From Planctomycetota bacterium (GTDB lineage: Bacteria; Planctomycetota; Planctomycetia; Planctomycetales; Planctomycetaceae), in contig JAADHY010000370.1 in the NCBI GenBank assembly GCA_013151585.1, positions 1 to 10,109 on the forward strand: DNA of 10,109 bases. Direction: 5' to 3'. Positions within the stretch are counted from its first letter, which is position 1. Each line of letters opens with the position of its first letter. The notes beneath the pieces were generated by a model that made no database searches, had not been told where the DNA came from, and worked only from the letters and a program-made list of their open reading frames with translations. Shown one piece after another: positions 1 through 7,331 of this stretch. Both the position numbers and the translations under genes were made by a program.

Positions 1-973
1 GCGTCACGTCCGTCGCGGACCCGCCCGTCAACACCATCGAATCGCCACCGGCTCCATTGCCCTGCCCATTGAAGGTCAATCCGCCCGCCGGCAACACGGT
101 CGGGTCATTGACGGTCAAGGTGTCGTCGCCCGCGCCGCCGTTGATCGTCACCGCGGTGGGATCATCCGGTGCGATGACACCGGTGACTGTTCCGTCGGAG
201 ACTTGCAGATTGCCGCCGTTGTTGGTGAGCTGGATATTTCCGTTGGCGTTGATTACCAGAGCCCCGGCAATGCCACCGGTCACCTGCAGAGTGCCGGCGT
301 TCAAAGTTGTATCGCCCGTATAGGTATTGTTACCCGAGAGAGTCAACGAGCCGGTCCCGTTCTTGGTCAATCCGCCGGTGCCGGAAATCACGCCGCTCAG
401 CGTCGTGGTGCCCGCGCCGTCGACCGCGAGGAGGTTCCCGCCGTTAGTAATGGCGCTGCTGATGTTCAGCATCCCGGCCGTGTTGGTGAAGGTGGTGTCC
501 GCCGCCAAAGAGAGGGTTTCGATTGAAATCGTGGTGGCTGTTCCGGCGGTTTGGTTGTTCGTGATGCCTGCGGCCGCTAAGCCGATCGTCACGCCGGCGT
601 CACTTTGGATGGTGAAGTCATTGCCGGCATCCGCGTCCACAACCTGAATGGTGATTCCCGTGACCGAAAGGTCGGCACTCGAAACGAAGCTTGCCAGACC
701 GACCGTGCTCGTGTCAAAAACCAGCGTGTCGCCATCGGTTGGAGCCTGATCAGATCCCGTGCCGTCCTGAGCAGTGTTCCAATTGCCGGCCGTGCTCCAA
801 GCCGTGTCGACGTCGCCCTGCCAATACAAAGTGGAAAGCAGCGTGCGATCCTCCAGCGTTTCGACAGGCACGCTGGCCGAGCGCTGCCGGAACGGGCGCC
901 GGCGATGACGGGCTGTGATGGCGGAGCGTGTCCATCGACCCACGAGCCGATTCAGCCAGTGTTTCCACAGCAT
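1..973 (-). CDS. LEPR-type cell-surface protein with autotransporter-like beta repeats (partial, N-terminal 324 residues)
   Basis: The frame is open from an ATG at 973-971 to the left edge, giving 324 residues with no stop; the C-terminus lies outside the window. An in-frame stop lies 33 nt upstream, and AAGGA sits about 8 nt before the ATG, so the start is secure. Residues 1-36 are rich in Arg, Trp and Leu. Residues 37-47 read VETLEDRTLLS, a variant of the planctomycete LEPR-x-LLS export/surface motif. Residues 51-66 hold the W-G-W-NW pattern that often opens beta-repeat surface proteins. Residues 200-231 (GNNTYTG followed by NAGTLQV) match the passenger-associated autotransporter repeat. 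GGAGDDTLT at 279-287 is one RTX-like calcium-binding nonapeptide. The rest is rich in Gly, Thr, Asn and Ala, as expected of a parallel beta-helix. The likely role is an extracellular structural or adhesive protein. It is divergent from the caspase-like cluster, and no functional link is evident. Confidence 0.9.
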   Translation of the reverse strand, partial: MLWKHWLNRLVGRWTRSAITARHRRRPFRQRSASVPVETLEDRTLLSTLYWQGDVDTAWSTAGNWNTAQDGTGSDQAPTDGDTLVFDTSTVGLASFVSSADLSVTGITIQVVDADAGNDFTIQSDAGVTIGLAAAGITNNQTAGTATTISIETLSLAADTTFTNTAGMLNISSAITNGGNLLAVDGAGTTTLSGVISGTGGLTKNGTGSLTLSGNNTYTGDTTLNAGTLQVTGGIAGALVINANGNIQLTNNGGNLQVSDGTVTGVIAPDDPTAVTINGGAGDDTLTVNDPTVLPAGGLTFNGQGNGAGGDSMVLTGGSATDVT

Positions 974-1017
974 GGCCTCGGTCCTTTGCTTGATCTTCTT
1001 ATCTACTCAGGTTCGTG

Positions 1018-1040
1018 CCTCGTCTAAAGCCGCGACGAGG
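1018..1040 (-). promoter_or_regulatory. Inverted repeat upstream of the surface-protein gene
   Basis: CCTCGTC (1018-1024) and GACGAGG (1034-1040) are perfect 7-bp arms around a 9-nt loop. The element lies 45-67 nt upstream of the minus-strand ATG at 973. It could be an operator or a 5' UTR hairpin. No strong -35/-10 pair was found beside it; the best -10-like hexamer is TAGAGT on the complement of 1041-1046, without a matching -35. The role is inferred from position only. Confidence 0.3.
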
Positions 1041-1121
1041 ACTCTATCGGTGTGCGCAGCACTAAGACATGTTGGAGGAAACCGCCAATCCGGTTGACAT
1101 GTTGATGCTGCGTAAGGGCTC

Positions 1122-1139
1122 TGGCTAGCTAGTTAGCCA
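1122..1139. repeat. Short inverted repeat TGGCTA / TAGCCA
   Basis: Perfect 6-bp arms (1122-1127 and 1134-1139) flank the loop GCTAGT, followed directly by the 8-bp palindrome CCGATCGG at 1140-1147. No T-tract follows, so it is not a typical intrinsic terminator on either strand. It might be a protein-binding site, but arms this short can arise by chance. Confidence 0.25.
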
Positions 1140-1468
1140 CCGATCGGGCTCCCAGGCGGAGAAACTCCGGCGGCGGGTTGCAACGTGCCTCGGTCACAGG
1201 ATTTCAACCCGGTTCGGCCGGCCCTTCGCTCTTCCCACCAATGGTCAGATCTGCTGCCCGCCCTGACAAGTCTCGCAAATCCGCCATTTTCACATCTACG
1301 AAAAGCGGTCATCCCCAGGCCACCAGCAAACCACGGCGTGTCTTTTTCTTCGGCTATATCCCGCAGCACGACCCAGCGTTCTGACTACTTGTTGCTGCAA
1401 AGACTTTAGCGCGGCTGCATGGTTCGGTTAATTCCTTCCCAATGGGAGCTACCGATAGGACCGGGGTA

Positions 1469-1502
1469 ATTGGTGCAGACTGCGCCAATGTTCTGCCGGC
1501 AG
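1469..1502. repeat. Imperfect inverted repeat followed by a 10-bp palindrome
   Basis: ATTGGTGC (1469-1476) and GCGCCAAT (1482-1489) form an 8-bp stem with one G-T position around a 5-nt loop. Four bases later comes the perfect palindrome CTGCCGGCAG (1493-1502). The pair lies about 110-150 bp upstream of the candidate -35/-10 of the plus-strand cluster. A regulator-binding region is plausible but not proven. Confidence 0.3.
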
Positions 1503-1613
1503 GGAGGAATCTGCGTTTGAAAATAGACGGCCGATGCCGGCTTTTCTGGTGCCTCTTTCGTTTGGGTGTGGAACGTGCAACAGCCGTCGCGATTCGTTTT
1601 GCCAATTCCGGTC

Positions 1614-1642
1614 GTGTCGGAACAGTACGCGGCGGCTATAAT
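1614..1642 (+). promoter_or_regulatory. Candidate sigma-70-type promoter of the caspase-like cluster
   Basis: A perfect TATAAT lies at 1637-1642, with the weak -35-like GTGTCG (3 of 6 matches to TTGACA) at 1614-1619 and a 17-bp spacer. Transcription would start near 1649, leaving a leader of about 50 nt before the ATG at 1703. The location, just before the first plus-strand gene, supports the call; the poor -35 keeps confidence moderate. If real, it rules out translation from the upstream ATG at 1442 on this transcript. Confidence 0.45.
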
Positions 1643-1702
1643 GGCGTCGGTCGCATGGCCGATTTCGTTTGGACAAAGCAACGACTTTCAGGCACGCGGA
1701 GC

Positions 1703-4700
1703 ATGACAGGATCGCGTCCGGGAGGACGAAACTGGCGAGACGCGTCGGGAGGCCGTCGGTCTGCGAGGAAATGGCAGTCGGCGGGAAGACGGGGGCCCAC
1801 GCGAGATGCGGAGTTATCGTTGCGTTGGCGGCGCCGACTCTGGTTAGGGGTCACGGGGCTGGTCGGTGCGTTCGTCGGATGGCTTTTGTTTCGTCCGGCT
1901 CTTGAGGCGGTGCCACCTGCGTATGTGGTGGGCATTGGTGTCGAAGTTTACGACAGCGATGCAGTGGGGCTGAATCCGTTCGGTCACCGCGACGCGCGGG
2001 CATTGGAAACGTTGCACTCGTTGGACCCGGCGCAATTTCCGAACGTGGCCGTTTGGGAGTCCAGTCTGAAAGCCGGCCAGCTTTTGGCCAAGCTCCGATC
2101 CGAATTGACGGACTCCAAATTGGCGGGAAAGAACCTGATTGTCTTTTGCAGTCTCCATGCGATCGCGGTCCCCAGTGCAGGCGGCGGAGATCCGCCCTTG
2201 TCGGTGTGTTTCCTGGGGATTCACGCGACCCCCGAAAGTATCCGCCGAGGTTTGGGCGCCGACACGCTGATTCCGCTCAAAGAGTTCCTTGTGAGTCTGG
2301 AAAAGTCGCCGGCTGAGCACGTGGTTGTGCTGATCGATGCGGCTCGAATGACACCCGATTGGCGGCTGGGTGTCCTGAACACGGAAGTGGCCGAACTGCT
2401 CAAGCAACAGATCGAACGGGCCTGCCGCCGGAATCCTCGTTTGGTCGTCCTTTGCTCCGCCGACGCGGGCGAGCAGAGCTGGACCTCCCGCATCGTTCTG
2501 AACGGAACCGGCGGTTCGATTTTCCTCGACAGTGTCCTCCGCGCCCTTCGGGGAGAGGCGGACGGTTGGACGCTAGACTCTGACCGAGCTGCGAGCGAAT
2601 CCGAAGCCGTGAGAGACGAGCGAATCAGTTGCGGCGAGTTGTACGCATATGTGCGGAATCGCGTCAACGATTGGGTGAGCCAGCATCGGGACGGGTTGTC
2701 GCAGAGCGTGTGGATGTTTCCGAAAACAATCGACGATTTTGATTTGGCGCGAGTGCGGCGATCGGCGGTCGGCGAAGACTCGCCCCGAGCCGCCCCGAAG
2801 TCAGAGACTGACACCAACGACGATCAGAGCGGGGAGACGGCTGGCGAAGAACCAGCCGGCCGAACGAAAGGCTCGACAGATTCTGCGCCGGCGTCTGAGG
2901 GATCCTCCGCCTCTCAGACGAAGGCCGCGGCCACAGAACGGCAAAAGGGATCGGGAGAGAATCGCCCGTCTCGGAGCGAAACGTCCGAGATGCCGGGCGG
3001 GGGAACCGGCGAGTCCGAGCCACCTCTGGAATCGAAACAGTCAGTGGAAACGACGGACACTGACCTATCCTCGAGCCAACCCCGAACATCCTCGGGCAAT
3101 GTCTCGGCCGAAGACAAGGCGGCACCTTCCGACCGGCTCGCGTTCGACCGGCTGCAGAGGCTGTGGGAGCGCCGAGACGAGCTTCGAGCGGAAGGTGACG
3201 CGGCCGTCTGCGCTCCGGCCAGTTGGCGGAGGCTGCAGCATTGTCTGCTGCGAGCGGAGCAACTCTTGCGCGCTCAGGATCGTGCCCGGGCCGAGGATGA
3301 ACTGCGCGAGGCGGAGCAGCTTCTTCGAACCGTCACGCAACTCGCGGGCGAACACGCCCTTTCGAAAGAGCGGCGCCGGCTATTGGCGTCAATTTCCTTG
3401 GCGTGTGCGGAGCGTTTCGGGTCCAGCCCGGACCACGGCACGGCGGAAGCTTCGCTGAACGACGCCGACGCGAAACAACTGCGAGAGCTTTTGGCGGCAG
3501 CGGAGAAGGCGGGACCGGACGACCAAAAGCCGATCGATTCCTTGGCCGAGTTTCTGCGAGAAAAGCCTCGGGCGGTTTTGCCGTTTCAGTTTTGGTTTTG
3601 GAAAAAGGCGTTGGCTCTACGCGACGGCGGTGCCGAAGAATACGCCCGGTTAGCAAGTTTCTTGCCGGTGGCCGCAGGCTCGGTCAGCGGAGGTCCGCCG
3701 ACGTTGCCGGCCGAGATTCGAACTCTGCAACTGGTCGTACAGACCGTCGCCTCGGAAAAGGTCTCTCGGAGCCCACACCTTGGTGAAATCTGCCGCGGGG
3801 TCATTCAGCAGCGAGACAAACTGGAACGGGCGCTGGCCGCGCATGCAGAATTCTACTCATACGCTGAAGCGGAATGGTTTCAGGCCGAGCAGGCTTTGCT
3901 GGCCGCTGAGCGTTGGCTGAGTGTCGGGGGCGGGGCAAACGGCCAAGCCGATCAATGGCTGCAGAAGGCCGATCAGTGGCGACAACGAGCGGAGCAAGTG
4001 ACGAGGCTTATCCGCCAGGCGTTCCACTTGCGAGCTCGACTGCTGGCCGAATTGCCCGATTTCGCTTACTGGGCGGCGGAGCGGGCCGAGGCTCAGGCAC
4101 ACAGAGCGATTTCTCTGACAGGTGCATTGCGGATGTTGGAATCGGTGCCACGGGCCGAGGTGTCGGGCTCCCTGACTGATGTTACGGAGTCCTTGGCCAA
4201 GTCTTCGGTTTGGGAGCGGCTGTCGGCCGTCGAACGCACGTTGCTCCAGCTCTTGTTGGACGTTCGCCGGTTGAACCGACTGCTCGCAGTCGGCCCCCGG
4301 AAAACAATGGACGGAGGCGATGCAGCCGGCCGTGACAGGACGACAGACCGCGCTAAAGCGGCAGATGCTCGCGCACCGGCAAACCGCGGCCAGGTGGCGA
4401 GTGGTTTAAGTCCTGAGAAGCCTGCGCGGCTGGATGTTGCGGCGTTGGAGCGAGTGGTCCGGGGGATTTCGAGCCGGCTTCCGCGCTTGAACGAATCGAT
4501 GGAACGGGAACTCGCTCAGGCGCGCCACTGGCCCCGGGTGGACGCGTTGTTGCGTCTGCCATGGGTGTCGGCTTCCGATCGTCAAAAGTTGCTCGAACGG
4601 ATCGAGTATGAACCATCGGGGGTTGCTTCGCCTCAGTACAGCTTCGGGGCGTGGCACGCGTTCTGGTCAACCTTGATGGTGGAACTGGGAGTGAAAGGTT

Positions 4701-7111
4701 CCGAATGGGAGCCGCTTTGGTCGAGCTTGCAACGAAACGCGGGGCCGAACGTCGACCGTCGTCTGGCCTGTCTGCGATACGGAGTGGCGGTGAACGAGGC
4801 GTGGTCGGCGTTGCGCGGTGAGCAGGTTCGGCCGGACGACCCGTTCCGCGGGGAGCTGCTCAGCCGGCTGGGGACGGACGTTCGCCCCGACGCCGACCGG
4901 GCTTATGGGGCGCTGGTACAGAGCCGCACGGCTCGATTGCTCGAAGCACGGCGCCGCCTGTCAGCGGCCATCCCCGTCGATCTGCAATGTGAGCCGCCCG
5001 AGATTAACTTCGGTGTCAGTGAAAAGCGAACCACCGCGTTCACTGTGCGAGTGGTCCCGACGACTTCACAGACTCGACCGCGATTGCGATTGTTGTTCGA
5101 GGTAGCCAAGGCCAGCGTCAAGGAGGCTGGCCGGGCGAATGGGTCGATCGAGGTGCCGCCGGGGAGCGGTGAAGTGGGGCGAAGCTTCACGCTGGAGCTG
5201 GCGGATGATTTTGGCGACCAGCGACGGTTCTTGACGGTGGCGGCGTTAGATGCCGAGACCAACGTGCCGATCGCGATTCGGCGAGTTCCGGTGGTCCCGG
5301 CTCTCGACCCACGGTTGTGGCACGTCGAGTTCCGGACACCGGAGGAAGCAGCGGCCAAGGTCGACAGCGAGGCGATTACGCGCAACCGGTTCACACCCGA
5401 GGGAACCTGGCTATCACTTCCTCCCAACTGCGACGTCCGATTGCTGCCGTGTCTGTTGCCTCCTTCCGGTGTGACCAGCTCAAAGGTCGACGTGCTCGTC
5501 TTTGTCAGAACTCCCGACGGACGAACAGCTCGCTCGCCCTTGTTGGAAGCCAAGGGTGTGCCCCTGGCCCCGTCGGAACAGCCGACGGTATTGCCGTTGC
5601 AGTGGACTTCTAAGGCGAAGGCCCCGAAATCGCCAGCCGACAAGCCGAATGAGAGTCGCTCGAACGGGCAGAAGCAAATCGACATCACTGGTGGCTTGGT
5701 TTTCCAGATCAAGCCAGAAGGACGTCCGGCTTTTCGCCGGACGGTTCGATTGCGGCACTGGAACATCGAGAAACTTGTTGACGTAGACGAAGTCCGGGTC
5801 CGTTTTCCGGGCGGTAGACTGTCGGTTAACGTTCCGCTCCGTCGTCCGGACGATCCGCTATTGCCAGCAAAACTACCGCTTCGGGTGCATTTACCCGCTG
5901 ATGTGGAGGCGATGGCCGCCGAAAAAGTGCTCGAAGCACCGGAATCGGTGAGCGGACAGATGACGCAACTGACGGCCTTCTTCCCCGAAACAGCCGTAAG
6001 TCGGTTGCGAGGACGGCCATTCGAGATCGGCTTGTCCGTGGCCGGGGTTCCGCACGCCTTGCGGTGGACCGTGACGTGGGGCGGAGAAGGAACCCGAATC
6101 GTGGGGGATCCGCCGAGCGTGCGCATCCTTAGACCGCGCGACGGGATCGCCGTTAAGCAAGGTGAGCCGCTTTCGATCGGCGTCCACGTTGACGCGATGG
6201 CGTTGGACTACGCTGACGGAACCATCGAGTGGACGTTGCAATGCGAACTTCGATCAGAAGGCCTGGGAGGCGCTCGGCAAACGGTTCGCCAACAAATCCG
6301 CGCGCCCTATGACGAACGGTTTCGACTTGCGGATGTCGTGGACGGTCTCTTGACGGTTCAAAGTCGTCTTCGGGACCACGCGTTCGAGTTGTCCACGGCT
6401 GGCAAAGAAGGTTGTTTCGAACTGACGGTTCGGCTGCTCTCGCCGCAAGGCGATCAGGTCGCCGAAGATCAAATCGAAGTCGCTGTGGACCGAGAGGACA
6501 GCCCGCCGACAGTCAGCGCCGTCGTCGTGAAGGGACTGGACGAAACGACCGGCGAGTTCCGATTGGAGGGACGACCGCTTCGCGTCACCGTATCGGCCGA
6601 GGATCGGCAATCGGGCATTCGTGAGCTGGCGGTTGGCTTGGATGCGAACGCCGACGGAAAGCTCCAGGATTCAGAAATCGCTGTTCGCGTTTCGAAAGCC
6701 AGACCGCTCCGCGAGTTGCTCGTCACCGAAACGGTGACCGTACCGCCGGAGAAGTTGCCGAAAGAACCTGCGGAGCAAGACGTTTTGGCCCGGGCGACGA
6801 ATGGTCTGGGCGTTCGGTCCAAGCGTCCCGCCCGCAAAACCGTGATCTTTACGCAATACGGCACGCTGCTGATACAAGCCAAGCATTGGTCAACGATTCG
6901 CCGACCGAGGGTCATTATCAAAAGGAAGACGGAGGGGCAGATCGTGGTGGAGCCGTTCGACTTGTCTTCGGAATCGTTCCTCCGCGAGCTAAAAGTGGGA
7001 GACTACATCGTCCGGGTCGAAAGGCGAGGGGGAAAAAGCAGAGAGTACGAGGTGAAAATCGTCGGGAATAAACAGACGGAGCTCGAAGTCGATCTGACTG
7101 AGCTCTACTAA
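1703..7111 (+). CDS. Giant membrane-anchored caspase-like protein with Ig-like and EF-hand C-terminal region; probable pseudo-caspase
   Basis: This is a 1,802-aa protein from the preferred ATG at 1703. The frame opens back to 1442, but the 87 extra residues resemble non-coding sequence and precede the likely promoter. Residues 1-45 are Arg-rich and 46-63 form one TM helix, so the remainder should be extracytoplasmic. Residues ~73-350 form a peptidase C14 (caspase/metacaspase)-like domain. Strand IVFCS is followed by L-H, matching the SGH motif with His152 kept. The usual D-A-C-R is D-A-A-R, so the nucleophile is Ala214. DWRLG (219-223), CSADAGEQSW (251-260) and GELYAYV (311-317) complete the fold. 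Residues ~357-476 are a Ser/Glu/Thr linker, ~477-1087 a helical, partly coiled-coil region, and ~1092-1802 beta-rich Ig-like modules. D-A-N-A-D-G-K-L-Q-D-S-E at 1647-1658 is a canonical EF-hand loop. The last ~40 residues (GDYIVRVERRGGK) resemble PEGA or regulatory beta-sandwich domains. Exact function unknown. Confidence 0.85.
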   Translation: MTGSRPGGRNWRDASGGRRSARKWQSAGRRGPTRDAELSLRWRRRLWLGVTGLVGAFVGWLLFRPALEAVPPAYVVGIGVEVYDSDAVGLNPFGHRDARALETLHSLDPAQFPNVAVWESSLKAGQLLAKLRSELTDSKLAGKNLIVFCSLHAIAVPSAGGGDPPLSVCFLGIHATPESIRRGLGADTLIPLKEFLVSLEKSPAEHVVVLIDAARMTPDWRLGVLNTEVAELLKQQIERACRRNPRLVVLCSADAGEQSWTSRIVLNGTGGSIFLDSVLRALRGEADGWTLDSDRAASESEAVRDERISCGELYAYVRNRVNDWVSQHRDGLSQSVWMFPKTIDDFDLARVRRSAVGEDSPRAAPKSETDTNDDQSGETAGEEPAGRTKGSTDSAPASEGSSASQTKAAATERQKGSGENRPSRSETSEMPGGGTGESEPPLESKQSVETTDTDLSSSQPRTSSGNVSAEDKAAPSDRLAFDRLQRLWERRDELRAEGDAAVCAPASWRRLQHCLLRAEQLLRAQDRARAEDELREAEQLLRTVTQLAGEHALSKERRRLLASISLACAERFGSSPDHGTAEASLNDADAKQLRELLAAAEKAGPDDQKPIDSLAEFLREKPRAVLPFQFWFWKKALALRDGGAEEYARLASFLPVAAGSVSGGPPTLPAEIRTLQLVVQTVASEKVSRSPHLGEICRGVIQQRDKLERALAAHAEFYSYAEAEWFQAEQALLAAERWLSVGGGANGQADQWLQKADQWRQRAEQVTRLIRQAFHLRARLLAELPDFAYWAAERAEAQAHRAISLTGALRMLESVPRAEVSGSLTDVTESLAKSSVWERLSAVERTLLQLLLDVRRLNRLLAVGPRKTMDGGDAAGRDRTTDRAKAADARAPANRGQVASGLSPEKPARLDVAALERVVRGISSRLPRLNESMERELAQARHWPRVDALLRLPWVSASDRQKLLERIEYEPSGVASPQYSFGAWHAFWSTLMVELGVKGSEWEPLWSSLQRNAGPNVDRRLACLRYGVAVNEAWSALRGEQVRPDDPFRGELLSRLGTDVRPDADRAYGALVQSRTARLLEARRRLSAAIPVDLQCEPPEINFGVSEKRTTAFTVRVVPTTSQTRPRLRLLFEVAKASVKEAGRANGSIEVPPGSGEVGRSFTLELADDFGDQRRFLTVAALDAETNVPIAIRRVPVVPALDPRLWHVEFRTPEEAAAKVDSEAITRNRFTPEGTWLSLPPNCDVRLLPCLLPPSGVTSSKVDVLVFVRTPDGRTARSPLLEAKGVPLAPSEQPTVLPLQWTSKAKAPKSPADKPNESRSNGQKQIDITGGLVFQIKPEGRPAFRRTVRLRHWNIEKLVDVDEVRVRFPGGRLSVNVPLRRPDDPLLPAKLPLRVHLPADVEAMAAEKVLEAPESVSGQMTQLTAFFPETAVSRLRGRPFEIGLSVAGVPHALRWTVTWGGEGTRIVGDPPSVRILRPRDGIAVKQGEPLSIGVHVDAMALDYADGTIEWTLQCELRSEGLGGARQTVRQQIRAPYDERFRLADVVDGLLTVQSRLRDHAFELSTAGKEGCFELTVRLLSPQGDQVAEDQIEVAVDREDSPPTVSAVVVKGLDETTGEFRLEGRPLRVTVSAEDRQSGIRELAVGLDANADGKLQDSEIAVRVSKARPLRELLVTETVTVPPEKLPKEPAEQDVLARATNGLGVRSKRPARKTVIFTQYGTLLIQAKHWSTIRRPRVIIKRKTEGQIVVEPFDLSSESFLRELKVGDYIVRVERRGGKSREYEVKIVGNKQTELEVDLTELY

Positions 7112-7331
7112 CGCGGCGTCACTCCGCGATCAGTGGGAGCGGTGGACGCCAGCCTCCAGTGTCGCCGATTGTGAGTCTATCTCCATGAAATCGCCTGTTT
7201 CGCACCTTGCGGTCACACGAGGATCACTGTCGGAACAATATTTGCGCACGACGCGCGTCACGACGCACAGAGACACAGAACCACGCAGGGTGGCCCCCAC
7301 CCACCGGCCGTAACTGAAGTGAGTTTTTTCC
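7112..7331. other. 220-bp gap between the giant caspase-like gene and the TssM-like gene
   Basis: A 5-bp stem (CGCGG at 7112-7116, CCGCG at 7124-7128) follows the stop codon directly but has no U-tract, so it is a poor terminator. GACGCGCGTC at 7250-7259 is a perfect palindrome lying across two direct copies of CACGACGC (7247-7254 and 7259-7266). A stable hairpin, GGGTGG-CCC-CCACCC, occupies 7288-7302. A T6 run at 7325-7330 sits 22 nt further on, too far to form an intrinsic terminator. The next ATG at 7332 has only weak GAAG/GTGAG pairing upstream. A second promoter here is possible, but no clear -35/-10 pair is visible. Confidence 0.45.
7247..7266. repeat. Direct repeat CACGACGC with an overlapping palindrome
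   Basis: Two identical 8-mers start 12 bp apart (7247 and 7259), and the palindrome GACGCGCGTC (7250-7259) overlaps both. The layout resembles a dimeric regulator site about 70 bp before the TssM-like gene. Chance is possible in GC-rich DNA. Confidence 0.3.

Larger units (their letters stand above)
974..1702. other. Divergent intergenic region without a convincing gene
   Basis: About 730 bp separate the divergent starts at 973 (minus) and 1703 (plus). Short open frames on both strands read as unstructured peptides with no recognisable domain, and none has a good ribosome binding site. The stretch from about 1260 to 1660 looks less GC-rich than the flanking genes. It holds several short inverted repeats (1018-1040, 1122-1139, 1157-1169, 1469-1489), two perfect palindromes (1140-1147 and 1493-1502) and a consensus -10 hexamer at 1637-1642. 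I see no tRNA, rRNA, insertion sequence or CRISPR repeat. The plus-strand frame of the giant gene stays open back to 1442, so the exact right border depends on the start chosen. Confidence 0.6.

Noticed and set aside
57..1027. Plus-strand open frames across the left edge
   Set aside because: The minus-strand frame carries the LEPR motif and autotransporter repeats through the same DNA, so the plus-strand frames are shadows.
1094..1122. TTGACA at 1094-1099 as a plus-strand promoter
   Set aside because: No acceptable -10 hexamer lies 16-18 bp downstream and no gene follows closely.
1530..1545. GCCG-ATGC-CGGC stem followed by TTTT, terminator-like
   Set aside because: The stem is only 4 bp with four T residues, and no convincing gene ends just upstream.
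1442..1702. N-terminal extension of the giant protein to the ATG at 1442
   Set aside because: The 87 residues lack family-like sequence, contain a consensus -10 hexamer in their DNA, and the paralogue has no equivalent. The start at 1703 fits the TM and Arg-rich leader pattern better.
974..1702. tRNA, CRISPR array or insertion sequence in the large intergenic region
   Set aside because: No cloverleaf or TPsiC-like signature, no regularly spaced repeats, and no transposase frame or terminal repeats were seen.
4903..6126. 407-codon open frame on the minus strand inside the giant gene
   Set aside because: It is antisense to a well-supported coding frame, is biased to Arg, Ser and Thr as expected of GC-rich shadow frames, and shows no domain.
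7288..7330. GGGTGG/CCACCC hairpin with a downstream T6 run as an intrinsic terminator
   Set aside because: The T-run is 22 nt after the stem and abuts the next ATG, so geometry does not fit.
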